From an uncultured Alphaproteobacteria bacterium (GTDB lineage: Bacteria > Pseudomonadota > Alphaproteobacteria > HIMB59 > GCA-002718135): a stretch of DNA of 64,000 nt. A program made the translations under genes and the position numbers. A model generated the notes under the pieces. That model ran no database searches. It was not told the DNA's origin and worked only from the letters and a program-made list of their open reading frames with translations. Shown one piece after another: positions 1 through 10,285 of the stretch. The DNA lies in NCBI GenBank assembly GCA_902571865.1, contig CACGDO010000003.1:62001-126000 (forward strand), written 5' to 3'. Every line of letters begins with the position of its first letter. Within the stretch, counting starts at the first letter, position 1.

Positions 1-1068
1 AATCAAGCTATTTTGAAATTAATGAACTCGTTAGATATTGGAGCAGATGTAGTGTCAGTTGGTGAATTAAAAAGGGCCTTGGAAGCTGGTTTCGATCCCA
101 ATAAAATAATTTTTGAAGGTGTTGGAAAATCTGAACAAGACTTACTCTATGCTATGCATAAAAATATACGTTTAATTAATACTGAATCTTTAGAAGAAAT
201 AAAACTACTCGATAATTTAGCAAATGAAAAAAATAAAATCGTTGATATAGGTGTTAGACTTAATCCAGATGTTGATGGTGAGACTTTAAGTAAAATTTCA
301 ACAGGAAAAAAAACTGATAAGTTTGGTATTGAATTTGAAAATTTAGATAAAATTATCAAATTAGTTAAAAGTTGTAAAAATGTAAATTTAATTGGTATTA
401 GTTGTCATATTGGAAGTCAAATTAGTAAAATTGAGGCATATAAAAATACGTTTTCTCAAATGAAAATGGCTGCAGATAAGTTTATTGAATCAGGTATTAA
501 TATCAAGCATGTAGATTTGGGTGGAGGTTTTCATGTTAAATATGAAGATTCTGATCCTGACTTTAATATTGAGATGGTAAAAGAAGAACTTGATAATTGT
601 TTTACGCAAACAAACTATGAATTATCTTTTGAGCCTGGTCGGTATTTAATTGCTGAGGCTGGAGTTACAGTTACTTCTATTGTTACAATTAAAAATAATG
701 GAGGTATAAATTATTTAATTATTGATGCAGGAATGAATACATTGATACGTCCAGCCATGTATGGTGCACATCATGAAATATTAGCGATTGATGTAACATC
801 AGATGAATTTATGGATTATTCTATTGCTGGTCCAATTTGTGAAAGTTCAGATGTTTTTTTAAAAAATATTAAATTGGCTAAACAAAAAATTGGCAATCTA
901 CTGGTTATAAAAAATACAGGAGCTTATGGAAAAGTAATGTCTTCAAATTATAACTCTAGGCCACTGCCCTCTGAAATTTTAGTAAACAATGATAATTATG
1001 CAATTATTTATTCTCCAGAAAAAATTGAGAAAATAATTGAAGCTGATATTATTCCTAGCTGGTTGTAA
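1..1068 (+). CDS. lysA: Diaminopimelate decarboxylase, 5' end outside window
   Basis: PLP enzyme converting meso-diaminopimelate to lysine, the last step of lysine synthesis. The frame is open back to base 1 (residues N-Q-A-I-L precede the first possible start codon), so the N-terminal strand with the PLP lysine is off the window. Visible family marks are GADVVSVGEL near the start, the CHIGSQ segment, the DLGGGF glycine loop, EPGRYL (substrate and PLP phosphate contacts), and near the C-terminus CESSDVF and GAYG. About 355 residues are present of a usual 410-420. It abuts the convergent zinc-ribbon gene with no gap. Confidence 0.96.
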   Translation, partial: NQAILKLMNSLDIGADVVSVGELKRALEAGFDPNKIIFEGVGKSEQDLLYAMHKNIRLINTESLEEIKLLDNLANEKNKIVDIGVRLNPDVDGETLSKISTGKKTDKFGIEFENLDKIIKLVKSCKNVNLIGISCHIGSQISKIEAYKNTFSQMKMAADKFIESGINIKHVDLGGGFHVKYEDSDPDFNIEMVKEELDNCFTQTNYELSFEPGRYLIAEAGVTVTSIVTIKNNGGINYLIIDAGMNTLIRPAMYGAHHEILAIDVTSDEFMDYSIAGPICESSDVFLKNIKLAKQKIGNLLVIKNTGAYGKVMSSNYNSRPLPSEILVNNDNYAIIYSPEKIEKIIEADIIPSWL

Positions 1069-1512
1069 CTAATTTAAAGTATTGTGTATAATTTTAGCTA
1101 AGTCTGAAATTATCAAATTTAAATTAAAGAAAAATTCCCTAATATAGAAATCAATAATAATAAAAGTATTTTCACCGTAAGATCGATAAATCCATATTGC
1201 TAAAACTACAACTATAGCTAGAGCAATTACTATGGTTGAATTAATAACACTTGGTTTTTCTTGTCTTACAACTGTACTTGGTAAATTTCTGACTGGACCT
1301 TTTTCTAATTTTTCTTTTTGTTTATTATTTTTTAAATTTTGATCTAATTCTTCTTTTTTTGTAGATGGGACTGATGTTGTAATGTCAGTATCATCTAATT
1401 CTTGAAACCATTGATGATTACAATTTGCGCATTCAACCATTCTACCATTTGGTTTAAGATCTGCAGAATTTACTAAATACTTGAATTCACAATTAGAGCA
1501 AACAATGAACAT
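1069..1512 (-). CDS. MJ0042-type zinc-ribbon, single-pass membrane protein
   Basis: A 147-residue protein of unknown role. Residues 1-40 form a zinc ribbon with two pairs of cysteines (C5-x2-C8 and a second C-x2-C ending before NHQWF), as in the MJ0042/zinc_ribbon_5 family common in alphaproteobacteria. A Lys/Glu-rich linker follows (about 50-85), then one hydrophobic segment around residues 92-110 (IVIALAIVVVLAIW) and a short C-terminal region. In many alphaproteobacteria a similar gene lies between lysA and ftsEX-plsC; here lysA and plsC are present but ftsE and ftsX are not. Transcribed away from plsC across a 50-bp gap. Confidence 0.75.
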   Translation of the reverse strand: MFIVCSNCEFKYLVNSADLKPNGRMVECANCNHQWFQELDDTDITTSVPSTKKEELDQNLKNNKQKEKLEKGPVRNLPSTVVRQEKPSVINSTIVIALAIVVVLAIWIYRSYGENTFIIIDFYIREFFFNLNLIISDLAKIIHNTLN

Positions 1513-1562
1513 AAATTATATATAGATCAGTCAGGCTAGTATATAAAACAAAATCATAAAGT

Positions 1563-2270
1563 ATGTTAATTTTAAAAAGTATAATATTTTATATTTCCTT
1601 GGTTATATGGACTGTGTTGATGGGTATTGTGTGTTTACCTTTCCTCTTTTTACCAAGCTATTTACTTAAATATCCAACCAAACTTTGGATACGTGTTATT
1701 TTTATTTTTCTAAATCTTATATGTAATATTAAACATAAAATTGATGGTTTAGAAAATATTCCAAATGAAAGTGTCTTAATTGCGTCTAAACATCAGTCCG
1801 CATTTGAGACACTCGCGCTCTATTACTATTTAAAAGATTGTTTCTTTGTCCATAAAAGAGAACTTTTCTTTATACCAATTTTTGGTCAATATTTACTCAA
1901 GTCTAATATGGTTGCAATTAATAGAGATGGGGGAACAAAAGCTATGAGAGATATGTTACAAAAAGTTCAATCAAAATTATCTTTTGGATCATCAATTATT
2001 ATTTTCCCCGAAGGAACAAGGAAGCTGCCTGGTAGTAAACCTGATTATAAGACAGGTTTTATTGGGATTTATAATCATACAAAAAGAAAAATACTTCCCG
2101 TGGCTTTAAATTCAGGTTTATGTTGGTCAAAACAGTCATGGGTGTTAAAAAAAGGATTAATTACTATAAAATTTTTACCAACAATTAATGAAGGTTTAGA
2201 TAAAAAATTTTTATTAAACGAAGTCCAAAATAGAATAGAAAATGCCTCAAATTTATTATTGAATAACTAA
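1563..2270 (+). CDS. plsC: 1-acyl-sn-glycerol-3-phosphate acyltransferase
   Basis: Inner-membrane acyltransferase making phosphatidic acid from lysophosphatidic acid in phospholipid synthesis. The 235-residue protein has one or two N-terminal hydrophobic segments (residues 1-35 and 43-56), then the catalytic block with KHQSAFET (the HX4D motif in its HX4E form), the AINRDGG segment, and FPEGTR, which binds glycerol phosphate. Length is normal. Its TAA stop overlaps the TAG stop of the convergent tyrA within the four bases CTAA. Confidence 0.92.
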   Translation: MLILKSIIFYISLVIWTVLMGIVCLPFLFLPSYLLKYPTKLWIRVIFIFLNLICNIKHKIDGLENIPNESVLIASKHQSAFETLALYYYLKDCFFVHKRELFFIPIFGQYLLKSNMVAINRDGGTKAMRDMLQKVQSKLSFGSSIIIFPEGTRKLPGSKPDYKTGFIGIYNHTKRKILPVALNSGLCWSKQSWVLKKGLITIKFLPTINEGLDKKFLLNEVQNRIENASNLLLNN

Positions 2271-3178
2271 TTCTTTTCTGTTGGATCAAAAGTTCCTGCT
2301 TGACCAATCTCTTCAATAATTTTTCTAATTTCTTTTGATTTTATGAATTTTTCTTCCAAATATTTTAAATCATTATTTCTTATTGCTTTTTGATAAGTAA
2401 GTAGATCTTCACTGAACCGACCAAGCATTTCTAAAACGGCTTCTTTGTTTTTTTCATAAACATCACGCCACATTACTGGATCACTACCTGCCAATCTTGT
2501 AAAATCTCTAAAACCTGCAGCTGAATATTTAATTACTTCATCTTTCATTTGGGATTCAAGCTCTGTTGCAGTGCCTACAACAGAATATGCAATAAGTTGT
2601 GGAATATGAGATGTCATAGCTAGTACTCTATCATGACGTTTAGGTTCCATGATTTCTATATTCATCCCAAATGACTCCCAAATATCTGAAATTGATCTTG
2701 TTATCTCACTCTGAGTTTCTATTGGGGTCAAAATACAATACCTATTCTCAAACAGCTTTGCGAAACCAAATTCTGGTCCACTTTTCTCTAATCCAGCAAT
2801 TGGGTGGGCAGGAACAAATAAAATTTTTTTATTATTAATTGATTCTTTAAAATCTTCTATAACACTTACTTTTGTTGAACCAACATCTGTTACTAGTGTT
2901 GTTTCATTAACATAGCTATTCAATTGCTTAAATATATCCGTATATGAACTTAATGGCGTACAAATAAAAATAATATCAAATTGTTGATTATATTTATTTA
3001 AATCACTCTCTATTGCATCCACAAGATTTAAATTTTTTGAAATACTTATTACCTCACTGTCCTTATCAATAGCAAAAATTTTTTTTGATAATTGTTTTTC
3101 CTTCAGAGCCCTTGCTACGGATGATCCAATTAATCCCATACCAATGACAAGAGCTGAATCAAAAGTTATTTTAGACAT
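2267..3178 (-). CDS. tyrA: Prephenate/arogenate dehydrogenase
   Basis: NAD(P)-dependent oxidative decarboxylation of prephenate (or arogenate) toward tyrosine. The 303-residue chain starts with a Rossmann GxGLIGSS nucleotide loop (about residues 13-19), followed by CTPLSSY, the DVGSTK segment, HPIAGLEKSG and the conserved MTSHIPQ helix; the C-terminal part carries FRDFTRLAGSDPVMW. No ACT domain is visible. The start overlaps the 3' end of the upstream chorismate mutase-aminotransferase gene by 8 bp, so the two are probably co-translated and together give chorismate mutase, dehydrogenase and aminotransferase steps. Prephenate and arogenate specificity cannot be separated by eye. Confidence 0.93.
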   Translation of the reverse strand: MSKITFDSALVIGMGLIGSSVARALKEKQLSKKIFAIDKDSEVISISKNLNLVDAIESDLNKYNQQFDIIFICTPLSSYTDIFKQLNSYVNETTLVTDVGSTKVSVIEDFKESINNKKILFVPAHPIAGLEKSGPEFGFAKLFENRYCILTPIETQSEITRSISDIWESFGMNIEIMEPKRHDRVLAMTSHIPQLIAYSVVGTATELESQMKDEVIKYSAAGFRDFTRLAGSDPVMWRDVYEKNKEAVLEMLGRFSEDLLTYQKAIRNNDLKYLEEKFIKSKEIRKIIEEIGQAGTFDPTEKN

Positions 3179-4520
3179 TAAATTTCTTCAAACTTTCAAG
3201 TGTCAAATTCATTTCTTCTTTTGTACCAATACTAATTCTCAAAAAATTGGGCAGATTATAACTATTTAAACGCCTTATAATAATGCCATCATTCATAAGA
3301 TGATTACTAATTTTCTCAGCTTCTTCTTCTGAAGTTTCAATTAACGTAAAATTTCCTTCAGTTTGTCTGGTATTAATATTTAGAAGTTTGAGCTCTTTTT
3401 CAAACCAATCTTTAATTTCAGAATTTAATTTAACAGAGTTTTCAATATGTTCTTTATCCTCCAAAGCTTTAATTGCAAGAGACTGTGAAATAGTTGTCGT
3501 ATTAAAAGGAGGTTTTATTTTATTAATTATATCAGCTATTTTTTGACTGGTATAACACCAGCCTACTCTTAAAGCTGCTAGTCCATATGTTTTTGAAAAT
3601 GTTCTTGTTAAAATAATATTCTCATATTCATCCGTTAAACTAAATCCTTTATCATAATCGTCTTTTTGCACATATTCGACATATGCCCCGTCTATAACAA
3701 CTATAATATTTTTAGAAATACTATTCATTAATTTAACAAGTTGGTCTCTAGACAAATAAGTTCCGGTTGGATTATTAGGTGATGCAATATAAATTACTTT
3801 AGTAGCATCATTTGTTTGATCTATGAGATTTTCAATATTTAAATTGAAATTTACATCTTCCTTAATTTTTTTTGGAACTGCACCAACTACTTTACTCACA
3901 ATTGAATACATCTCAAAGCCGTGGTTTGCGTGGAGAATTTCATCGCCATCTTGACAAAATGCCAAAGCTGCAAATAATAAAACTTCATCTGAGCCAGAGC
4001 CAAGAATAATTCTATTACTATCAATAGAAAAGTTTTTAGCTATTGCTTCTCTTAATGATGATCCATCAATTTCTGGGTATCTATGTAAATCATGATTAAT
4101 ATTTTTTGTTTCTAACAATTCAATTGCTTTCGGTGAAGCACCATATGGATTTTCATTTGAAGAAAGTTTAATAACTCTTTTATTGTTATTTAACTTTGCC
4201 TTACCACCTTTATAAACATTAATGTTTTCTATAGATCTTTTTGATTGAATATTTTCTTTAGTTAACTTCTGAAGTTTTTCAGAAGATTGAAAAATTTCTC
4301 TCCAAAGTCTAACAATGGTATCTTTTGGATAAGATCCTGTAAATTTAGAGCTTAATCTGTCGAGAATTTTTTGTTCTCTATCTAGATCAACAACAGAATT
4401 ATCTTTTTTGTGTTTTCCTATTTCTAAAACAATTTTAGATCGATTAGATAATAAAGATAAAATTTCATCATCAATGTTATTAATTTTGCTTCTTAAATTG
4501 TCTAATTCTTTATTTTTCAT
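3171..4520 (-). CDS. Chorismate mutase (AroQ) fused to HisC-type aminotransferase
   Basis: A bifunctional protein of about 449 residues. I use the ATG at 4520, where the AroQ homology begins; the open frame extends to 4562. Residues 1-90 are a type II chorismate mutase: LRSKI, NRSKIVLEIGKHKK, a D-REQKIL helix and a final helix with WREIFQSSEKLQ match the Arg, Lys, Arg-Glu and Gln ligands of the family. From about residue 110 there is a fold-type I PLP aminotransferase of the HisC family with SSNENPYG, YPEIDGSSLR, ASPNNPTGT and FSKTYGLAALRVGW, where the SK lysine binds PLP. Beside tyrA it most likely transaminates 4-hydroxyphenylpyruvate or prephenate; a dual role in histidine synthesis is possible. 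Confidence 0.9.
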   Translation of the reverse strand: MKNKELDNLRSKINNIDDEILSLLSNRSKIVLEIGKHKKDNSVVDLDREQKILDRLSSKFTGSYPKDTIVRLWREIFQSSEKLQKLTKENIQSKRSIENINVYKGGKAKLNNNKRVIKLSSNENPYGASPKAIELLETKNINHDLHRYPEIDGSSLREAIAKNFSIDSNRIILGSGSDEVLLFAALAFCQDGDEILHANHGFEMYSIVSKVVGAVPKKIKEDVNFNLNIENLIDQTNDATKVIYIASPNNPTGTYLSRDQLVKLMNSISKNIIVVIDGAYVEYVQKDDYDKGFSLTDEYENIILTRTFSKTYGLAALRVGWCYTSQKIADIINKIKPPFNTTTISQSLAIKALEDKEHIENSVKLNSEIKDWFEKELKLLNINTRQTEGNFTLIETSEEEAEKISNHLMNDGIIIRRLNSYNLPNFLRISIGTKEEMNLTLESLKKFNV

Positions 4521-4629
4521 AATTTTGGACGTTTCTTTACAAACTATCTTAAGATAAATCAAAATAAAGTAGTATTTAATTTAAAAAATGACGATTTATT
4601 GACTTAGAAAGATATATAAATATAAGACC

Positions 4630-4685
4630 AATTATCACCGATTTGAGACAGCTTGCGGGTGGAGCAATAATCAGCTAAAGCGTTT
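4630..4685 (+). promoter_or_regulatory. SAM riboswitch aptamer of the SAM-II/SAM-V type
   Basis: The leader of metX carries the conserved core of the short alphaproteobacterial and marine SAM aptamers: CACC (4636-4639) then GATTTGA, GCTTGC, the closing strand GGTG (4658-4661) and the 3' block AGCTAAAGCG (4673-4682). CACC/GGTG forms P1. Pseudoknot pairing is possible between AGCTTGC (4650-4656) and GCA (4664-4666) plus AGCT (4673-4676). Position, about 50 nt upstream of a methionine-pathway start codon, is what is expected for this class, which represses met genes when SAM is plentiful. I cannot decide between SAM-II and SAM-V without a covariance model. Confidence 0.82.
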
Positions 4686-4720
4686 ACACTCCTCCTTCAT
4701 TCTTTCAAATAGTGTTAGAC
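4682..4720 (+). promoter_or_regulatory. Probable expression-platform hairpin of the metX riboswitch
   Basis: GTTTACACT (4682-4690) pairs with AGTGTTAGAC (4711-4720) with one bulged T, enclosing a 20-nt loop with CCTCCTT. The first stem bases overlap the last conserved bases of the aptamer. CTCCTCC (4689-4695) can also pair, six of seven positions, with GGTGGAG (4658-4664), the 3' strand of aptamer P1. These competing pairings suggest a switch; there is no T-run, so translational control of the start at 4730 is more likely than termination. The pairings are seen; the mechanism is inferred. Confidence 0.5.
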
Positions 4721-4729
4721 TAAAAAGAT

Positions 4730-5878
4730 ATGAAAACAAAATTTACTACTGACACAAAACTTGAAAGCGAAATAGCCTATTTCGAGAATATTAATTTAAA
4801 ACTAGAATCAGGAGATATAATAGATAGTTTTAAACTAGCATTCAAAACATATGGCAAATTAAATGCTGATAAAACTAACACTATTCTTGTTTGCCATGCT
4901 TTAACTGGAGATCAATATGTTACTGGGAATAATCCCATTACTGGAAGAGAAGGTTGGTGGTCTAGAATGGTTGGGCCTAATAAACCAATTGATACAAACA
5001 AATTTTTTGTAATTTGCTCAAATGTACTCGGCGGTTGTGCTGGCTCAACTGGTCCTAAAGAGTTACAAAATGGAAGTGATGTTGCATATGGTGGTAATTT
5101 TCCTTCCGTAACAATAAAAGATATGGTGAAGGCTCAATCTTTATTGGTTGAAAGTTTAAATATAGAGAAGTTATTTTCTGTCATTGGTGGTTCGATGGGA
5201 GCAATGCAAGCACTTCAATGGGCAATCGATTTTCCAGATAGAATTTTAAATATAATACATATTGCGGGCGCTTTAAAACATTCGGCTCAAAATATTGCAT
5301 TTCATGAAGTTGGGCGACAGGCAATAATGAGTGATCCTATTTGGAAAAATGGAAAGTATTTTGAAAATAATGAAGTGCCAGAAAGAGGTCTATCAGTAGC
5401 AAGAATGATTGCGCATATCACATATTTATCCGAAAATGCGATGCATAGAAAATTTGGAAGAAAACTTCAATCAAGAGATATTATTTCTTTTGGATTTGAT
5501 GCTGATTTTCAAGTTGAGAGTTATCTGAGATATCAAGGTAAATCATTTGTTGAAAGATTTGATGCAAATTCATATCTTTATTTAACAAGGGCTATGGATT
5601 ATTTTGATCATGATGAAACATTTAGAAAAAATATTGAGTTTAGTCATAATCCAAATAACCATTTAAAATATTTAATTGTCTCATTTACCTCGGATTGGTT
5701 ATTCCCTACAATAGAAAGTAAAATGATTGTAAATCAATTAAATTCTCTATCAAGAGAAGTTAGCTTTCTAGAAATTGATACTGATAAAGGACATGATAGT
5801 TTTTTATTAGAGGAACCGCAGTTAGATGATGTAATAAAAGGTTTCCTAACAAACAACTTTACAAAGATAGATGAATAA
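4730..5878 (+). CDS. metX: Homoserine O-acyltransferase
   Basis: Acylates the hydroxyl of homoserine (acetyl- or succinyl-CoA donor) to start methionine synthesis. The 382-residue alpha/beta-hydrolase fold shows LVCHALTG, the GWWSRMVGPNKPIDT segment, GGCAGSTGP, the nucleophile elbow GGSMGAMQALQW with Ser155, the Asp region TSDWLFP and the His region DKGHDSFLLE. Length is normal. It overlaps metW by 8 bp, as in many proteobacteria, and sits directly behind the SAM riboswitch, so transcription or translation should fall when SAM is high. Acetyl versus succinyl specificity is not evident from the sequence. Confidence 0.96.
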   Translation: MKTKFTTDTKLESEIAYFENINLKLESGDIIDSFKLAFKTYGKLNADKTNTILVCHALTGDQYVTGNNPITGREGWWSRMVGPNKPIDTNKFFVICSNVLGGCAGSTGPKELQNGSDVAYGGNFPSVTIKDMVKAQSLLVESLNIEKLFSVIGGSMGAMQALQWAIDFPDRILNIIHIAGALKHSAQNIAFHEVGRQAIMSDPIWKNGKYFENNEVPERGLSVARMIAHITYLSENAMHRKFGRKLQSRDIISFGFDADFQVESYLRYQGKSFVERFDANSYLYLTRAMDYFDHDETFRKNIEFSHNPNNHLKYLIVSFTSDWLFPTIESKMIVNQLNSLSREVSFLEIDTDKGHDSFLLEEPQLDDVIKGFLTNNFTKIDE

Positions 5879-6554
5879 AATTAATAGCATAAGAAAAGAT
5901 TGGTCTCTTATTGAAACACTTATCTCAGAAGATAGAAAAATCCTAGATATTGGATGTGGTGATGGCGGTCTTATGGAACAATTAGAAAATAATCGTAATG
6001 CGATTACTCATGGCATTGAATTAAATAGAGATCTAGCTGCTAATGCTATCTCAAGAGGTTTCAATGTTGTACATGGAAATGCCGAATTAGATTTGTCTCA
6101 ATATTCAAATAATAGTTTTGATTATGTAATTTTAAGTCAAACCTTACAAGCAATGATGAAACCCAAAGATATTCTGTCTGAATTATTAAGAATAGGATCA
6201 AATGCAATAGTTTCTTTTCCTAATTTTGGACATTGGAAAATAAGATTACAGCTTTTAATATCTGGAAAAATGCCAGTAACAGAAAGTTTACCTTATACAT
6301 GGTATGACACACCTAACATTCATTTTTTTACAATTAAGGATTTTTTGAATTTGTGTAATGAAATGAATATTGTGATTGAAAAAAGTATTGGATTATCATC
6401 AAAAGGTAAGCAATTTGATATAAGTGAATCAGTTACTGGAGTTAATTTTTTCACTCACGAAGCTATCTTTTTATTAAGTTATAAAAATTTTGAACCAATA
6501 AAAATTAAATCATCAAAAAAAGTTTTTGCAAAAAATTCTGTTATTGCAAATTAG
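5871..6554 (+). CDS. metW: Methionine biosynthesis protein MetW
   Basis: A class I methyltransferase-fold protein of 227 residues that works with MetX in homoserine acylation; its exact chemistry is unclear. Seen are the N-terminal IRKDWSLI, the SAM-fold loop ILDIGCGDGGLM (residues about 24-35), the ELNRD acidic turn, DYVILSQTLQ, the FPNFGHWKIRLQ segment and SLPYTWYDTPNIHF, all typical of MetW. It overlaps the end of metX by 8 bp and gloB begins 7 bp later, so the three genes probably share one riboswitch-controlled transcript. Confidence 0.93.
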   Translation: MNKINSIRKDWSLIETLISEDRKILDIGCGDGGLMEQLENNRNAITHGIELNRDLAANAISRGFNVVHGNAELDLSQYSNNSFDYVILSQTLQAMMKPKDILSELLRIGSNAIVSFPNFGHWKIRLQLLISGKMPVTESLPYTWYDTPNIHFFTIKDFLNLCNEMNIVIEKSIGLSSKGKQFDISESVTGVNFFTHEAIFLLSYKNFEPIKIKSSKKVFAKNSVIAN

Positions 6555-6561
6555 TTATTAG

Positions 6562-7314
6562 ATGAAAGTTGAAATTATAAATCAATTAAAAGATAACTAC
6601 TCTTTTGTTTTATATAATGACACGCTCAAGAGCTGTGTTATAGATCCTGCTGATAGTAATCCTATATTAAATTTTGCTCTTGAAAACAATTTAAGAATAG
6701 AAGATATATTTATTACACATCATCATAAAGATCACACATCAGGTGTAAAAGGAATACTTAATGCTTTTCCAGAAGTTAATATACACTCCCCAAGTGCTCA
6801 GATTGAAAATACAAGATTCGTTTTACGTGATGGAGATGAAGTCAACTCCTGCTTAAATACATTTAGAATAATAAAAACACCCGGGCATACATTGGATCAT
6901 ATAATTTACTATGATGAAAACAATGGTGTTTTATTTTGTGGTGATACACTTTTCAGACTTGGTTGTGGTCGTGTGTTCGAAGGAACATTAAATGAAATGT
7001 TTAACAGTTTAAAAAAAATCAATGAGTTAAGTAAAAATACTATTATTTATTGTGGTCATGAATATACAATAGGCAATTTAAATTTTCTTGAGAAAACAGT
7101 CAAAAAAGAAAGTGCTTATTTGACAGTTAGAAACAAAATTAATGAAGATTTAAATAATAAAGGAAAATCCGTACCTTTTTTATTAGAAGATGAAAAACAA
7201 TATAACTTATTCCTAAATCAAAATTCAAAATTAGGTACTATAATTAAGAAAGAGCTAGGTTTTACAGACTTTGAATTATTTGCTTATTTGCGAAAAGCAA
7301 AGGATAGCTTTTAA
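6562..7314 (+). CDS. gloB: Hydroxyacylglutathione hydrolase (glyoxalase II)
   Basis: Metallo-beta-lactamase-fold hydrolase that splits S-lactoylglutathione into lactate and glutathione in methylglyoxal detoxification. The 250-residue chain carries THHHKDHTSG (the THxHxDH metal motif, about residues 52-61), KTPGHTLDHI, FCGDTLFRLGCGRVFEG and CGHEYT, followed by the short C-terminal helical domain. All metal ligands appear present. It is the third gene behind metX-metW, an arrangement also found elsewhere in alphaproteobacteria. Confidence 0.95.
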   Translation: MKVEIINQLKDNYSFVLYNDTLKSCVIDPADSNPILNFALENNLRIEDIFITHHHKDHTSGVKGILNAFPEVNIHSPSAQIENTRFVLRDGDEVNSCLNTFRIIKTPGHTLDHIIYYDENNGVLFCGDTLFRLGCGRVFEGTLNEMFNSLKKINELSKNTIIYCGHEYTIGNLNFLEKTVKKESAYLTVRNKINEDLNNKGKSVPFLLEDEKQYNLFLNQNSKLGTIIKKELGFTDFELFAYLRKAKDSF

Positions 7315-7350
7315 GGTCTTTATTTCCAGTATTTACGCCATATTTTTAAT

Positions 7351-7377
7351 TTGACTATTAGCATAGTTCACTATAAA
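7351..7377 (+). promoter_or_regulatory. Candidate promoter of the rplU-rpmA-obgE run
   Basis: TTGACT at 7351-7356 and TATAAA at 7372-7377 are separated by 15 bp, followed by ACCCCGCC before the rplU start at 7395. The spacer is short. The run of C/G after the -10 box stands out in this AT-rich sequence and resembles the GC-rich discriminator of stringently controlled ribosomal promoters. Assigned by eye. Confidence 0.45.
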
Positions 7378-7394
7378 CCCCGCCATCAAAAGAT

Positions 7395-7916
7395 ATGTTA
7401 GCAATTTTCAAAACTGGTGGAAAGCAATACTCAGCAAGAGCTGGTCAGATACTTAAAGTAGAAAAACTTGAGGGATCCAAAGGTGATAAAGTGTCTATTA
7501 CTGATGTATTAGCGATAAGTGATCAAAGCACAAATAGCTTAGGCGAGCCGTTACTAAAAGATGCTTCAATTGAAGCAAAAATTGTTGATCAAATCAGAGA
7601 TAAAAAAATAATAGTTTTTAAAAAAAGAAAAAGACAAAATTACAGATTAACACAAGGTCATAGACAATATCTAACTGTATTAAGAATAGAATCAATTTCT
7701 TATGGAGGAAAAAAGTCCACTGCTGAACCTGAAACAAAAAAAGTTAAAAAAACTGAAACTAAAGTTACTAAAGAAAAAATTGAGTCTAAAGAGGTAAAAG
7801 TTACAAAAAAGAAGACAGTTGCAAAAAAATCAGTAAATAAAGCTTCACCTACTAAGAAAAAATCAGTAAAGAAAACTGTTAAAAAAACTGTTAAAACTAA
7901 AAAAGAAGATAAATAA
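7395..7916 (+). CDS. rplU: 50S ribosomal protein L21 with Lys-rich C-terminal tail
   Basis: L21 binds 23S rRNA in the large subunit. Residues 1-103 are ordinary L21: the start [25 protein letters not shown], then [16 protein letters not shown] and LRIESI. Residues about 107-173 are an added tail made almost entirely of Lys, Thr, Val, Ser and Glu (for example [12 protein letters not shown]), strongly basic and probably disordered; bacterial L21 usually ends near residue 103. Extended, lower-complexity L21 forms exist in other alphaproteobacteria. Its stop overlaps the start of rpmA (TAATG). Confidence 0.96.
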   Translation: MLAIFKTGGKQYSARAGQILKVEKLEGSKGDKVSITDVLAISDQSTNSLGEPLLKDASIEAKIVDQIRDKKIIVFKKRKRQNYRLTQGHRQYLTVLRIESISYGGKKSTAEPETKKVKKTETKVTKEKIESKEVKVTKKKTVAKKSVNKASPTKKKSVKKTVKKTVKTKKEDK

Positions 7917-8173
7917 TGGCAACGAAAAAAGCAGGTGGTAGTTCTAGGAATGGAAGAGATTCGGCGGGTCGAAGACTTGGAGTCAAGAAATTTGGTGGTG
8001 AAAACGTAATAGCAGGAAACATTATTATTAGGCAAAGAGGCACAAAGTTTCATCCAGGTGATAATGTTGGCATAGGTAAAGATCACACTATATTTGCTAC
8101 AATAAATGGAAAAGTAGCTTTTAAAAAAACAAGAGTAAGAACTTTTGTATCAGTTGTTCCCACAGAACAATAA
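7916..8173 (+). CDS. rpmA: 50S ribosomal protein L27
   Basis: L27 reaches the peptidyl-transferase centre. The 85-residue protein begins [16 protein letters not shown], the conserved N-terminal arm, without the extra cleaved leader seen in Firmicutes, and continues with [24 protein letters not shown] and GVGxDHTIFA-type sequence (here [10 protein letters not shown]). Length is standard. The ATG overlaps the rplU stop, and obgE follows after 23 bp. Confidence 0.98.
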   Translation: MATKKAGGSSRNGRDSAGRRLGVKKFGGENVIAGNIIIRQRGTKFHPGDNVGIGKDHTIFATINGKVAFKKTRVRTFVSVVPTEQ

Positions 8174-8187
8174 TCCCAATTAATTAA

Positions 8188-10281
<2,094 letters not shown>

Positions 10282-10285
<4 letters not shown>

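Noticed and set aside
4682..4720. Hairpin before metX as an intrinsic terminator
   Set aside because: No T-run follows and the stem is followed directly by the start region of metX.
7700..8086. 128-codon minus-strand ORF across rplU and rpmA
   Set aside because: Mirror of the Lys-rich L21 tail and L27; low complexity, no plausible product.
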